From NCBI RefSeq assembly GCF_033958435.1, contig NC_134137.1:108758501-108822500 (forward strand): 64,000 bases of DNA. The letters run 5' to 3'. Position numbers and translations under genes: made by a program. The stretch's first letter is position 1. Each line of letters opens with the position of its first letter. Under the pieces are notes generated by a model that saw only the letters and a list, made by a program, of their open reading frames with translations, was not told where the DNA came from and made no database searches. This document shows positions 1 to 13,437 of the stretch, piece after piece. This DNA comes from Carettochelys insculpta (taxonomy: Eukaryota > Chordata > Testudines > Carettochelyidae).

Positions 1-273
1 ATGTAACCTATGATAGACTTGCTTGCTACTGACCTGAAAATCTAGTGCAAGAGATTTTGCTCCATGGTTGGGTGCAGTTGGCGTTCCATTTCAGAAGCCT
101 TTCTTCTTCCCATGTTCACTCATCTACGTGCATTCCGTCCAGGTCGTCAAATTCCAAGGATAGTATGGAAACTGAACAGAGAAGAAGCAGCTTTAATTCT
201 CATGGCACTAGCCTGGCCAAGGTGCTACTGGTTTTGTTTTGTGTTTTGTGTTGGTTTCCATTACATCTCCCAG

Positions 274-422
274 TAACTTTGTCCCTACTCAAGAAACGTG
301 TATCTCAAAATCAGCACGGGGCCCTGCATTCCAGTCTCCAATCTCTCCAGCTCATGGTATGGTTGATCTGTGGTTGAATACTCATGAAAGATTTGCACTT
401 TTAAAATGTTCAAGCCATTTTG
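274..422 (+). CDS. Candidate coding exon 1 of an unidentified host gene
   Basis: A 149-bp segment sits between a T-rich tract ending in CAG and a GTGAGC donor. After one leading base, which would finish a split codon, the frame is open for 49 codons (starting NFVPTQETC, ending LLKCSSHF), and one G is left over at the donor. That single base joins the leading GA of the next candidate exon to give Gly. The peptide has mixed composition and no repeat signature. An internal exon fits better than a first exon, because the two bases needed at its start must come from upstream of the window. I do not recognise the protein. It is supported by splice signals, the open frame and phase agreement with four further exons, not by similarity. 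Confidence 0.55.
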
Positions 423-686
423 GTGAGCAGCAGGCATTATGTGCACTAGAGTTACAGCTACTGCAAAGTGGAAAATATTTTCAGTTTTGACACTCTCTCA
501 ACACACAGAGCTCAAAAATATACTTGTCTGTTTTGTTACACCTGAATTATCTGGCCTTTAGGTTAGCTGCTTGGGAGTTCACCTGGCTTCCATATCTGCT
601 CTGCATCTGCTGTTGGGGTGGATTTTCCATCTTCTCTTACCTTCTGATTTCCAGGCTTCTGAATGGTCTTGTCAGCATCTAGCCAC

Positions 687-1519
687 TTACTCAGACCATA
701 GCCAGACCAAAACAGATTCAATATTTAAGGCACAGAGAACGAAAAACAGTAAGCCAGGAGGACAAATCAGAAAAAGATAATCAAGGTGAGCAAATCAGAG
801 AATGGAGGGGTGGGGGGGAAGGTCAAGAATTAGATTGAGCCAAGTATGCAGACGAGCCCCTATAGTGACTCAGAAAGTTCCCATCACGATTTAAACCATG
901 TGTTAATGTGCTGAATTTGAATATAAAAGCCAGCTCGGCTGCTTCACTTTCCAGAACGGTGTGATAATTCTTCTTCAGTAACACACATACCTTTAGGTCA
1001 TTGACAGAATGCCCCATTCCATTAAAATGTTGACTAACTGGTTTGTGGATCTGGAGTGTTTTGATGTCTGTTTTGTGCCCATTGACCCTTTGTCTAAGGG
1101 AGTTAGAAGTCTGTCCAATATACAAAGCATCTGGGCATTGTTGGCACATGATGGCATATATGATGTTAGTAGAGGAGCATGAGAAAGTGCCTGTGATTCT
1201 GTGAGTAACCTGTTTAGGTCCAGTGATGGTATTTGCAGAGAAGATATGTGGACAAAGCTGGCAGTGGGCTTTGTTGCAGGGAAAGGTTCCAGGACTGGTG
1301 TTCCTGGGGTATAGACTGTGGCTGTTAGTGAGGATCCTCATGAGGTTGGGAGGTTGTCTGTGGGAGAGAACAGGCATGTCACCCAGGGCCTTCTGGAGTG
1401 TAGTATCCTGATTAAGGATAGGTTCCGCACCTAATAAACTATTTTGCTAGTCTTTGAAGTGCTACTTGACTGCTTTTTGTTTTGATAGTGTATAGACTAG
1501 CACAGCTTCCTCTCTGTTA
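687..1519 (-). mobile_element. Penelope-like element copy, 5' part inverted relative to its 3' tail
   Basis: The minus strand from 1377 to 823 encodes about 184 residues of a PLE GIY-YIG endonuclease region. It shows a cysteine cluster (PCNKAHCQLCP), the core LYIGQTSNSLRQRVNGH, the later FNGMGHSVNDLKV, and the closing GLNRDGNF. The reverse transcriptase part is absent, so the copy is 5' truncated. From about 1428 to 1519 the family's terminal tail appears in the opposite (+) orientation. The inverted body stops about 25 bp short of where that tail begins in other copies. The flanks carry a matching CTAGCCAC at 679-686 and 1520-1527. This is the layout expected from 5' inversion during target-primed reverse transcription. 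It is not a functional gene. Confidence 0.8.
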
Positions 1520-1527
1520 CTAGCCAC

Positions 1528-2411
1528 GTACATTTGACTTAGCACCTTTATGGATTCTTAACTTAGTCTAGTGTAGCTTAATAGGTTCTCCCTTTGAACC
1601 TGTGATGACAACATAATTATCTTTATTGTTCAGGAAGACAGTGTTTCTGATGGCAGTCACTTGTGCAAAGAGAGTTTGAGCTTTTTCAGCTGGTCCTCCT
1701 TTCACAGTCTTTCAAAATTTAGTATTAGGTTATACCCTAAGTTTATGCCAAAAATAGTATCAGCTTTGCATCTGAATCAAACTGTTCATTTTATGTGTGT
1801 TTTTCCTGAAATCTCATTGTTCCAAAGCTGCAAAGAAATTCCATACTTGAGATTTTTTCAGGGCATTGGCACATTATGTGGATTGTAAATCCTTTTGACT
1901 CTCTCCAGGCTTTTTGTTGCCTATGCTGAGGGTTAGAGGTTAACTAATAACAGCCCAGCCCATTTCTTATGGATTTCTGTTTGTATTAAAGCTGTTCTGT
2001 GATCTTGATAAAGTCTCCCTCCATGAAGCAGAGTTTATCAGAGAGCATAGTGTATGCTATGTGCTATTCTGAGCAGCATCCATATAGTGACATCCATGCT
2101 GCTTAGCATACAGTACTTAATTTTAGTTAAAATGAAAACACAAATAAGTTTAGTATCAAAGAACAAAGACTCACATGAGTGTAAGTAAAAATATTGGTAA
2201 CAAAGTTTACATAGAAAAGAAATCTTAGCATAGCAGTGTTCATCCCCGCTCACAAAAGTGAGAATCTGTGTATGGTCCTTTTCAAGAATGGGGTTTAATT
2301 GTATGATCTGAGTTTTGTATTATATTTTTTCTATTTAATTTTATTGTAAAATATTAAAGGTAAAGATATTAATAAGGTTGAAAGGTTTAAAAGTTTTTTG
2401 TTCTTCCGATA
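1528..2411. other. Unannotated intronic DNA
   Basis: AT-rich sequence. I see no gene, repeat family or RNA structure here. Confidence 0.5.
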
Positions 2412-3240
2412 ATTCATAGACTCCTAGAATCATAGGACTGGAGGGGACATCAAGAGGTCATCAAGTACAGGTCCCTGCACACAGGCAAGAACAAACACTA
2501 TTTAGACTGTTCTTGACGAGAGTTTGCCTAACTTGCTCTTAAAAATCTCCAGTGATGGAAATTCCACAACATCTTTCAGCAATTATTTCAGTGTTTAACC
2601 ACCCTGACAGGAAGTTTTTCCTAATGCTCAACCTAAACCTCCCTTTCTGCAATTTAAGTCCATTGCTTCTTGTCCTAGCTTCAGAGGTTAAGGAGAGTAA
2701 TTTTTCATCCTCCTTCTTGTAACAGCCTTTTAAGTACTTGAAAACTATTATATCCCCTTTCAGTCTTCCCTTTTCCAGATGAAACAAACCAGATACTTTC
2801 AATCTTGCCTCATGTCAAGTTTTCTAGACCTGTAATCATTTTTATTGCTCTTCTCTGGACTTTTTCCAGTTTGTCCACATCTTTCCTGAAATGTGGTGGT
2901 CAAAACTGGGCACAATCCTCCAGTTGAAGCTAATCAGCATAGAGTAGAGTGGAAGAATTACTTCTTGTTTCTTACTTACAATACCCTTTTAATGCATCCC
3001 AGAATGTTTGCTGTAACAGTATCACAGTGTTGACTCATATTTAGCTTGTGGTCTACTATAACAAGTCCTAGGTCATCCCTTTCCGGAGTATTCTTCCTAG
3101 GTAGTAATTTCCTACTTTCTTTGTGTGCAACCCATTGTCTATATCATTGTGAATTATAATCTTATCCTCCAAAGCACTTGCAACCCCTCCCAGCTTAGTG
3201 TCTTCAAATGTTACAAGTGTATTTTCTATGCCATTATTGA
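2412..3240 (-). mobile_element. CR1-type LINE, old 3' fragment
   Basis: Read on the minus strand this is a diverged CR1 3' region. The + strand shows the reverse complement of the CR1 terminus near 2420 (CTAGAATCATAGGACTGGA). It then shows complements of typical C-terminal CR1 segments, such as CAGGAAGTTTTTCCTAATG and TTTTTCCAGTTTGTCCACAT. Stops and indels break every frame. Divergence looks greater than in the copy at 9021. The inner boundary near 3240 is approximate. Confidence 0.8.
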
Positions 3241-6200
3241 AATAATTGATTATGTCTGAGGAGTCTGTCTTTTTTCCATTTAAATATCATTTTTAGAAAG
3301 GGACCTGCCCAGCCCCAAAACATACTGTTCCCCTCTTTCTCCCATGTGCATTCCAGGTAACACAGAATCACACACCTGGAGGCACAAATATCGGTGTACA
3401 CCTTACGATGATCACGGGGAAAACCAAGACCAGCCATGTATCAATGACAAATTTGAGTTTTTCAGGAATTAGTGTCCTTGATAATGTCAAACCTCCTGAC
3501 TCATATGAGTTGGCGTCTGACATATTTGCCAACCAACCGGCAATTAATTAAAAAAAGGAAGTTAGCATCCATTTATATTAATCTAACTTTAGATTATGCA
3601 TTGTACTTTCAGCCTCATTAGTTTTGTGTTTAATTTTTGTTCACCCTGAACAGATAACAATTACTATGCTAGTATTAAATGAAAAAAAAATGGGCAGAAA
3701 ACCAGTTGAATGTGGGGGGTGGTGTTTCTTGTTATTATTAGGACACTTTTTTCCTGACAATGAAAACGAGATTGTTACAGAAAGAATGACCTTTTATGTA
3801 ATTTAATTTGAAGATGATTATTTAAAGTAATTGCAAGACCTGTTTTAGCTCAGCTTGGGGGATACAGGTCTGTATTGATTTAAACAGTCATGACATCAGA
3901 GACAAAAATACCTCTTCTCTTTCTTTCTACCAAAACAGTATTGTGCTGTCTAGTTGTAATAAATGAGTGCCAGCTAGTTTTAAATAACTCAAGCTGCAGA
4001 GCTTTTGTCACTTTTGGAATGACTTTTATTTTGATTTTAAAATGTAAACCTAAAAGATTTTCTGTCATGTATGTGCTTCTCTGATTTGTGATACAACAGC
4101 TTTACAGTCAGTGCTATAGTTTTACATATGAGCAAGCACAAGGAAAATCTGTTGGGGGGGCAAAGAATGTGTGGAGATGGGGGTAAAAGTTGTGTTTATG
4201 CCACCTTTATGTGTCTCAAATTTGGGGTCTCTCTAGGATGTGGCTCCTGGTGTAAGGTAGAGCAGCCCCAGGGCTCTTCAGCAGGAACTGTGTAAGTGGG
4301 CAAGGCAGGGTTATGTATGTTGTGTCTAAGCTGCTTCTGCCTCTGGAGAAATCAGGTATGGCCCCTCTACATCACAGAAATGGCATAAAGAAACTAGTGA
4401 GGGCTGGAATCTAGTGCAGGTTATGCACTGGAATGATATCTGAAGAATAGGAGATACCGTCAAAGAGGACCATACCTAACGTGGAGTAGGAGTTATAAGG
4501 GAGGTGCAGAGCTGAAGTTTACTGTGTACCATGGTCATGAGATTTGCCTTGTCAGCCAATTCACTGTGAGCAGGCGAACTGCCTTTATTTCATTAACTTT
4601 ATACATGATGCATGAAAGTGGTGGTCTGAGTTATTGTGCTTTTGATTGGCAGAGGAAAATGAATCTGTTTACTTATAAAGCTAGTTTATGCATTCGCTAA
4701 ATGGTATGGGAAATCTGGCCAAGCTGACTGCCTCTGAATGCTCTCTTCCTTAATCAGTTAACCTCCCTTAACATATCAACTGCTTATTTTCACAGCTCCT
4801 GTTATATAATACCGCTTATTAATGATTCTGAAGATGCAGCAACAGTCAGTGGGGAGAATAAAGATAAATTGGGAACTGGCTGACTTTTTATGGTGAATAT
4901 AAAACATGCATGCAGTCTAGGGATCTGCAGTGTGCTGGAACCAGAGTATTTTGGTGAGGTAGTAGCTTCTCTTTGAAATTCTGGAGTCACTGCTTCTCAA
5001 ATATCTACTTATCAAAGAGAAACTGTTTTTCTTTCTGTCTTGCCACCCTGGTGAAGAATGCTTCAGAGGTGACTGCTGCTTTCAGATCTCACTATTGCAT
5101 GACTAATGCTAAGGGCTGGATTGTGATACTGTTACTGATGTTGAGTATTATCATAGAATTCGAGCAAGCCCGTTAAAATCTGTGAGGGCTATATATGGAG
5201 TAGGTAGCATAAAATGTGAAATAAGGATCTTATTAATTGATCCTAACTTAGGACAGTTGTCCCTGTTTAGTCTTTTAAGTGGAAGTTTAAAAGCAGCTGT
5301 GCACAGAGTACACTAGCAGAACCAGAACGGGTAGGTCAGGGATACTGGGGTTTAGAACAGTAATGAAGCCAGAAAATTCATCTGAGTTTCATAAACTAAT
5401 TTAAATAGGAGAGAAGATGTTCTTGAAATAAAAAGGTCAGACATTAAACAGGTGCTTCTTATTCTGATCATTGTGGAAAAGTTAACAAAGTTGAGATGTG
5501 GCAACAGTATTTTTAAGGAGATATGCCACTCCTCTCCTCCCCTTCACTTTATGTAATATTGGAGTATTGTTACTATATTTTCTTTCATTTGTTTCCCCCA
5601 TATCTCTTGATTTCTCTCCAATGATATATTTGCAGTATTGTTTTAGTCATGTCGTTCCCAGGATGTTAGCGAGAAAAGGTGGATGAGCTCTGTGTGGTTT
5701 GAAAGCTTCTCTCTTTTACCAACAGAAGGTGGTCCAATAAAAGATACTGGACTTTACCATTACAGAGACAACAGGAATAGATTCTTCCCGTATTGTCTAA
5801 ATCTTGCAGTTAGATCCATGTGGACAGACCAGGGCTATCTAGTTGCATTGTTGGCTCTCATATTAGTGAGATGATCTAGTGATGACATGTATAATCTTGT
5901 CTTTGTGGTAGATGTAAACACATTGAATCAGAAAGACCATTTACAGCATGTCATTAGGCTGAGTTCCAACAGTATCTTAATAAAGCTTGTCATTACATGA
6001 TCATACAAACCTGTGCCATCTCATACAATTTGGCAGTTAACGTAGTACAGACGGTCACATGCAGCAATGGTTGATTTTTTGTTTTTTAATGTAATGCATT
6101 TTTCAGTTGTATAGCAGCTGTGAAAAAATATGGTCTTACAGTGACTGATAAAGTCCATAAATGTTGTGTGAGCCTAAAATGAAAGACTTGTTTGTCATGC

Positions 6201-9020
6201 ACAGGGAACTGTGCTATGTTAAATAGAGTCTTAAATTTCCTGAACTGAAGAGAGATCATAACTTTAAATGTTTTTACTTTTCAGCAAATATCTCAAGTCA
6301 TGACATTATATTAAAGCAGTTTTTCCTTCGATAGTAACAATAAACTGTCTATATAAAGAAAGTAGTCGTATATAGAATTTCATAAGTATATTTCCAAGGC
6401 TGTGCTCTGAACATTCTTCAGTAAGGTGTGTAGGTGTCGTTGTGTGATTTAGCATTATGCTCAATTCATGTTTCATACATGATCAGTGTATGCTAAATAG
6501 ATTTAAACTGTAGGATTACAGATGTATAAGAATGTTAAGTTTTCAGGAGTGATGAGTATGTGTAAGGTATAGAGGCATGTCTGGAATGCAAGACCTGCAG
6601 CTTAAAAGACCAGTGAGATTTTAACTTAGCCATAGGCCACAGGCTTAAGAACACTTGGAGTGAGTGAGTGAGTGATCTAGGAACATCCAGTGCTAGCAAG
6701 GCCACAAGATTGTTCCAAAAGATGTGCCAATAGGTAATGGTACAGAGACTTATTTTGCAAGAAGTCTCAGTGTGCTATTCAAGATCATTAGACACCTGAT
6801 TTTCACATCCTGAAATGTCCCTCGCCTAGACTTGACTGACATGGTTACATTGTGAGGGGGTTAAAAATTCACAGCTTGGAGCAATGTAGTTATGCCAGTC
6901 TATCCCACCCCCCGGAGCTCAAGATGTAGGTATGACCTTACATTTAAACTAGTAACAATAGGCATCCTTGTCTTGCTTTGTTTTCTGTTTGTTTAACAAC
7001 AAAGGCAAACCATGACAAATAAAGCAGATATGCATTTTTTCTGTGCTTTTAATAGTGAAGACCTGCATGTATCTCTTACTCTGTTGTTAAACTGTTTCAA
7101 CGTACTGACATTTTGTTTGCTGTTTGGAGTTTGATTTTTATTGACAACTGAGGGAGAAGATAGTTTTTGCAATATGGCAAGTGCAAAAATAGTTATTGAT
7201 TTAATCCAAGATGAAGGTCATAAAATAAAACCTGCAAATTGGAATCTGTAGTTTTTCGTCATTCTCATGTACAAGTTGATGCTATTTGTACTCATGGGAG
7301 TATGTTCTCACACACACATTGGCACACGTGAATTTAATCACACATACTTGTTATGGGTTTTTAGGGCGGGGGGAAAAGGAGATCTATTTTTCAGCATATA
7401 AACAACTCTGCTTTATTGGGTCAAGACACAGAAAAACAAAATGAAATCTCATTATTGATAACATTTACACACTTGGAGATAGAAAGCTGGGAGCTCACTT
7501 CATCTTATATGTAGTGGTCAGATCAGTTTGTTCATGCAGCTGTGGACTCATGTACGTTCAGTGGTGCCCAGAGCTGCATGCATGGTGCCGCCCTTTGGCA
7601 GCAATAAAAAACAGTAATGCTGGCTGCCCTGCTGTCCACTCAGGTTTGACCATACTGGCCCTCCATTGTGATGGGGTGGCAGGTGGGCCAAAATTGATGA
7701 AAAGGTGTGGCAACCTGACGTGACATCCTTTCTGTCTCCCAGGTACCAGATCACAACACCATTCACCCACTTTTGAAGCCACTGCCATCTCATCATGCTA
7801 GCGAGCTGGCAGGGACAAATTTGAGTGGACAGTGAGGTGGATGGTGCTGCCCCATCTCATCATGCCAAGGAGATGGCACCTGCCTGGGGATTCCCCTGGG
7901 AGACTGCTTGGCTTTTTCCCACTTCCAATAGCCCATGTCTCCCTCTGGGGTCGGAACTGACTCTGCACCCGAGCAGGCTGGGCTGGACTGAAAGATGGGC
8001 TGAGCATGGTACAGATTCAGTAGGCAAGGTGTCAGTTGCTGCATCAGGGATGTCTCTACAGGAACTGATGGTGTGTACTGCCTCTAACATTTCTGGGGCG
8101 TCCCTGTGTTTGTCCCTAAAATACACACAAATTCAGAGGTCCACATTTTCATTGTGCTTCCACATGGTTTCCACGACACAGAAAGAGAAAGCTCAAGATT
8201 TTTCCTTTCAGGAGTTCTATTTGTCCATGAGTTCATTAAAATACATTCAGTTTCCATTTCCAGGCAGAAGGAAGCAATAATAAACAGTGAGTGAAGGAAG
8301 TTAGAGTAATCTGTAGCCAGAATAGTTTAATACTAAATTTAAAAAATAATCTATGCAGACCTGTATGTTTTTGTCATTCCTTGTTATCCTTAAATTTTCA
8401 TTCTTTGGTTTGTGTCAAATGAAGGCATTTGCCATTAACCTACTTGGATACCACTGCTGCTCTCTGGATTTCAAATAGCACCTTCCAGAATCTCTTTGCA
8501 AGAAGTGCCAACTCCAATTATTGTACATACTCATCCAATTGTCAGAGGGCATCTGTATTTTGAAACCATGCTACTGCACAATTTATAGTAAAGCCTGCTG
8601 CAGGAATTTTCAAGAATATATGTAATATATTTTCCCAAGAAATGTACTAATTTGACTTTATGGAAATTAACATGTGTTAATAATGATCACAGGTAGAATG
8701 AGAATAACATTGAAGACCCTTTCGAAGGGTCATTTGGTGATGATGATTGCAGCTTTCTGTACATGACTCCTTACTTATGTACCTGTGCTTCATTTTAAGC
8801 AACTCGTAACCCCTTGTGCTTTGCTTGTGGTGCCACACTTATCCTTCCATATGCTATCTTCTCATGTAAACTTCTCTGTGTTGTCTTGCATGCTATCTGC
8901 TGTGACTGGAAAGCTCCTCTTGAGCTAATCTGCAATGCCAATAACCTCTTGATATTTAGGCCTGACTGAAAGACTGAATTCTGTTGTGCTTCCTATGAGA
9001 AATTTGCCTGATTTTACTAT
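3241..9020. other. Unannotated intronic DNA with a GC-raised patch
   Basis: No exon, RNA gene or clear transposon recognised. About 7510-8110 is noticeably richer in G and C and holds several overlapping short open frames on both strands, which looks like a decayed repeat rather than a gene. A short GTGA run lies near 6659-6674. The remainder is AT-rich. Confidence 0.4.
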
Positions 9021-10440
9021 GGAATCATACAATCACAGAAGATTATGCTTGGAAGACACCTCAGCAAGTCATCTAGTTGAATCCCCTCTTAAAGCAAGAC
9101 CAAAGTCAAATAAATCATTCCAGACAGGGCTTTGTCACACCTGGCCTTTAAAATGCCTAAAGATGGAGATTTCACCATCTCCCTCGGCAACCCATTCCAG
9201 TGCTTAAACTCCTCTCACCCCAGTGAAATAGTTTTTTGGTAATATCCAACCTAGACCTCCACTGCTGCAACTTGTTCCTTGTTCTGTCATCTACCATCAC
9301 CAAGAGCAGCCTACGTGCATCCTCTTTGGAACCACTCTTCAGGTAGTTGAAACCTTCAATGAAATTCCCCACTCATTCTTCTCTTCTACAAGTTAAATAA
9401 GCCCAGTTCCCCCCAGCCTCTTCTCAAAGTCATGCACCCCGGTCCCCTAGTCATTTTAATTGCCCTCCACTGGACTCTCTCCAATTTGTCCACATCCTTT
9501 CTGGAGTGGGTGATACCAAACTGGACACACTACTGCAGATTTGTTCTCATCCATGCTGAATAGAGGGACATAATCACTTCCCTTGATCTGTTGGCAGTGC
9601 TCCTATTAATGCAGCCCAATATGCCATTACCCTTTTTGGCAGCAAGGGCATGCTCACTCATATACAGCTTCTCATCTACTGTAATTCCCAGGTCTTCTTT
9701 TTAAAGAACTTCAACTTAGCCAGTTAGTCCCTAGCTTCTGTAGCAGTGGAGGAGATTCTTCTGTCCTAAGTGTAGGACTCCTACACTTGTTCTTGTTGAA
9801 CCTCATCAGATTTCTTTTGTCCCAAACCACCAATTTGTCAAGGTTCAAGATCACTCTGGACCTTATTCTTACCCTGTATTGTATCTACTTCTCCCCCACA
9901 GCTTAGTCGGATTCTCAGACTTGCTGAGGATGCAATTTATCCCATCATGTAGATCATTAAAAACTGACACTCCACTTGTTAATTGGCTGCCAACTAGACA
10001 TCAAGACATTAATCACTACCTGTTGAGCCTGATGATCCAGGCAGCTTTCTGACCACCTTATAGTCCATTCATCCAATCCATACTTAACTTGCTGACAAAA
10101 ATAATGTGGGAGGTCATATCAGAAGCTTTGCTCGAGTTACGGTATAACACTTACACTCCTTTTCCCATATCCACAGAGTCAGTTATCTCATTATAGAAGG
10201 CAATTAGATTAGTCAGACCTGAGTTTCCTTTGATGAATTCATGTGGAGTGTTGTTAACCACCTTTTCCTCCAAGTGTTTTGAAATAGATTCTTTGAGGAC
10301 CTGTTCCATGATTTTTCCAGGGGCTGAGGTGAGGCTGACTGCTCCGTAGTTCCCCAGATTCTCCTCTTACCTTTTTTAAAGATGGGCACTGCGTTTGCTT
10401 TGATTGAAGACGAGGCCAGGGATCATCTTAAACACTCCAC
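9021..10440 (-). mobile_element. CR1-type LINE, 3' 1.4 kb
   Basis: The reverse complement is a typical sauropsid CR1. The terminus lies at about 9021 on the + strand. It is followed by the complements of CCATTCCAGTGCTTAAAC, TTGCCCTCCACTGGACTCTC and GTTGAACCTCATCAGATTTC, and near 10310 by a segment matching the CR1 reverse transcriptase core (complement of TTTTTCCAGGGGCTGAGGTG). Frameshifts and stops make it non-functional. It is truncated at its 5' end near 10440 and lies inside putative intron 1. Confidence 0.85.
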
Positions 10441-11122
10441 TTTTATGTTATATCCATTCTTCATAACCATAATTTGGCTGTCTGTCTTTCTAGTCAAGGT
10501 CTGTGGGAGAGAGAGTTCGTACCACTTTTCTGTTGAGAAAACACCTACTCTACCATAAACAAATAATGATCTCCCTCGTCATACCCATGTACAGTGCATG
10601 TGTGCATTCACGTGCATGAGTTTAATAGATGGTAGGTGTAAAAGGGTGACAAGTAATTTCAGTTCCAGGTATTTCCAGTAGGATATATTGGTTGCAGTGG
10701 GGAGGGAGGGAAATTAATCTGTAGCTTTTATAAGGTAACATATTGAAAAGAATTCTGCATATGTTGAATAAGTTCAAATTTACAGATGGATTCTTTATCA
10801 GCATGAGCCACAATATGTCAACCAGTGACATTTTACTAATGAAAACAAGATGCTTACAGAATCACTTAGTTTTTTCTTTCAGTTGTCATATTGTTTTTAA
10901 CATAGACACCAGTGTTAACAGTAGGGCTGAGCTGTATGAAAACATGTTATTTAAATCCTGGAACTGTGAACGTTTGCCATCATAAGTGTTTCTTAATTTA
11001 GGGAAAAATAGATTTTGACTACAGGCCCTAAATAGTGTTTTTACTGATTATTATTTTGTGTGTGGATAGAAGCACTACATTAACTCATGTTTTATAATTT
11101 TTAAAATTGTTTTGAAAACCAG

Positions 11123-11225
11123 GACACAAACTGACAGATCTAGAGAAGAAGGAACTACTGGCAACAGCAACTTGTCTGTATGTGGCTGAACAACTGAGAT
11201 CACAGCAATTTCTGGGGACTTCAAG
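11123..11225 (+). CDS. Candidate coding exon 2 of the same unidentified host gene
   Basis: A 103-bp segment lies between a T-rich tract ending AACCAG and the donor AAG|GTAAGTTT. It opens with GA, which completes the codon left by exon 1. It then runs 33 codons without a stop (containing KLTDLEKKELLATATC and VAEQLRSQQF) and ends with AG, two bases of the next codon. The peptide is helix-prone, charged and non-repetitive. The next codon base, A at 46718, gives Arg. It lies in otherwise AT-rich sequence. No known domain is recognised. Confidence 0.6.
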
Positions 11226-12664
11226 GTAAGTTTATTTCTGGGAATTAAAATGTAGTGAATAATTTTCATAATGGTGTCTTTCCATGCACAGGAGGATTGC
11301 TGGTGAAAAACTGCATGGTTCCTTAATATAGTCTGTTTTTTCTAAGTCCAAATGAGCTTTAGTTTAGATTCTGCCCTGGCACCTCGTGCTTCCTGCAATA
11401 ATTCATACATAGTTATTTTATCCCATGTATTAACAAACTGGCACAACAAAGTGTTATGAGCCAGTGTTGTAATTAACGCGCATCAGGATTTTCATTAATG
11501 CAAAATTTTGCTAGGTTAATAACTAACCACAAATTGAGCATCACAAATTTCTCATGTGCCTGTTTGATGTTATCTCACCATTTTGGGAAAGGATGACTAT
11601 TCAGCTGTGTAATAAATATTCTGAAAATTTTGTGCATTCATGACTAATTCTGTACCTTAATGAAGAGACTTATTTTAGGGTCTAATCCTGCGAACACTGT
11701 CTGATGTGTAAAAGTGCAGAATGAAGGCCTTGCTTTCGAAGTATTTTCTTGAGTACAGAGATTAAATAGGAATCACTTTTTTCCCCCCCATTCTTTTGTG
11801 TGGTAGTTGTTGGTAGCCCACTTCACCATTATTATTTGGCCATGCACTTTTAGGTATATTGTGGCATGGATTACCCATGTTGTGCACCCTGCTGGCCAAA
11901 CATGGCTCTACCAGTGTGAGTTTTTTCTCCAGGATGAATAATCTCAGCTCTCCACATAGTCATCTGTGCTGGAGATGCAGCTTATCTCTCTAGTTAAGTT
12001 AAAAACAAAACTTAGCCCTCTTGGGGTAGCAAAAATCCAAACTGAAAAAGTCCCAACAAACAAAGAATCCTTTTGCCTTTGGGGATCTTCCTCTTCAGAA
12101 GAGGTAGCCTACTCTCTGGGCTACCTGTTTTGGCGTTTCTGTGAGAGGTTTTCTGGCTCTCAGAGGACTCAGCCCCCCAGGGTGATTCCACTGGCTTAAT
12201 ATTTTTAACCTCTTCTGGGCTCTGTTCCTTGCATCCTGTTCTGCCCCGTGTGGAACACTAGTTCCCCTGGAGTTTCTGGCCATCTACAGACTCTGGGTCA
12301 AGGCCTTCCACAGAGGTATGCCTACTCCCTGAGGTTCCAGATCCCAGACTGAGCTCTCTATGCTTTGATTAGACTTAAGTGTCCATTAAGCTGGCATCTG
12401 ACTTTCTTTAGATTCACCTTCTGGTGGGGAAGCAGGTAATTAATTGACACTGGTGTAGCTGGCCTCAGTTTCCTGAACAGGGCCAACTATACCAGTGTCG
12501 TTCTGTGTCATAGTAACCAGTGACAGAAGACTAATTCATTTCTTTTGTTCTTTGGAAGACTGCTTGTTACTGCCATGATGCAAGCATCAGGTCTCAGGCC
12601 TGGGATCTTAAACTGGAGTCTTTCTTAGTGTATTTCAGAACCTTGCTGCTTTTAGTCAGCACGT

Positions 12665-13127
12665 GTCCAGAAAAGGGTCCAGAAAGGAGCGACAAGAATG
12701 ATCAAAGTTCTAGAGAACATGACCTATGAAGAAAGGCTGAAAGAATTGGGCTTAGTTAGTTTGGAAAAAATAAGATTGAGGGGGAACATGATATTTTTCA
12801 GGTATCAAAAAGGGTGTCATAAGGAGGAGGGAGAAAACTTGTTGTTCTTGGCCTCTGGGGATAGAACAAGAAGCAAAGGGCTTAAACTGCAGCAAGGGAG
12901 GTTTACGCTGGACATTAAGAAAAAGTTCCTAACTATCAGGGTGGTCAAAAACTGAAATAAATTGCCAAGGGAGGTTGCAGAATCTCCATCTCTGGAGATA
13001 TTTAAGAACAGGTGAGATAAATGTCTATCGGGGAGTGGACAGTACTTGGTCCTGCCATGAGGACAGGGGACTGGACTCGATGACCTCTCCAGGTCCCTTC
13101 CAGTCCTAGCATTCTGTGATTCTATGT
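12665..13127 (+). mobile_element. CR1-type LINE, 3' end
   Basis: The + strand reads through the CR1 C-terminal coding remnant (for example GACCTATGAAGAAAGGCTGA) and its 3' untranslated region, GACTGGACTCGATGACCTCT and CATTCTGTGATTCTATG. The terminal octamer-type repeat at about 13105-13125 marks the true 3' end. It is 5' truncated and frames are broken. Confidence 0.9.
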
Positions 13128-13415
13128 GAATATATAGCCTTTGTCTGGGAAGTTTGCAACCACTGCATATAATTCATCAAAATTTCAGCGTGATTCTTTT
13201 ATTTATATGTTGTTGAGGTTAATGGCTTTTTTAAGTGATAGGCAGAATGGAGGGTGGACATTCAAATTCTGTGTTAGTGGTTTGACAAAGTATATTCTTG
13301 TAGAGTACTGTTGATCTGGATAAACCATTTTTACAGTGGTCAGAAGTAAATCAATGGTGGTTTCTAGACATCTTTATTTTTATTTCAATCCAGAAAGACA
13401 AACAGTACCATATTT

Positions 13416-13437
13416 AAAAAAAAAAAAAAAAAAAAAA
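13416..13437 (+). repeat. Poly(A) run, 22 bases
   Basis: An uninterrupted A tract. No retroelement body abuts it on the 5' side that I can recognise, so it may be a plain homopolymer or the tail of an unrecognised retrocopy. Confidence 0.9.

Larger units (their letters stand above)
423..11122 (+). other. Putative intron 1 (10.7 kb)
   Basis: This is the interval between candidate exons 1 and 2. It contains an inverted PLE copy (687-1519) and two minus-strand CR1 fragments (2412-3240 and 9021-10440). The rest is AT-rich single-copy-looking DNA with no convincing exon, RNA gene or promoter. The interpretation depends on the exon calls. Confidence 0.4.

Noticed and set aside
45..377. A + strand open frame with a hydrophobic run resembling a GPCR sixth helix (LVLFCVLCWFPLHLP)
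   Set aside because: The run is produced by a T-rich polypyrimidine tract in front of the exon 1 acceptor. No other receptor segments occur nearby, and the following residues do not resemble a seventh helix.
4208..4276. Possible small exon between TCTCTCTAG and GTAAGTGGG
   Set aside because: Only a short frame is open, flanking signals are weak, and no phase-compatible partner supports it.
7514..8280. Cluster of overlapping open frames on both strands
   Set aside because: Raised GC content explains the lack of stops. Frames overlap on both strands with no splice pattern or domain.
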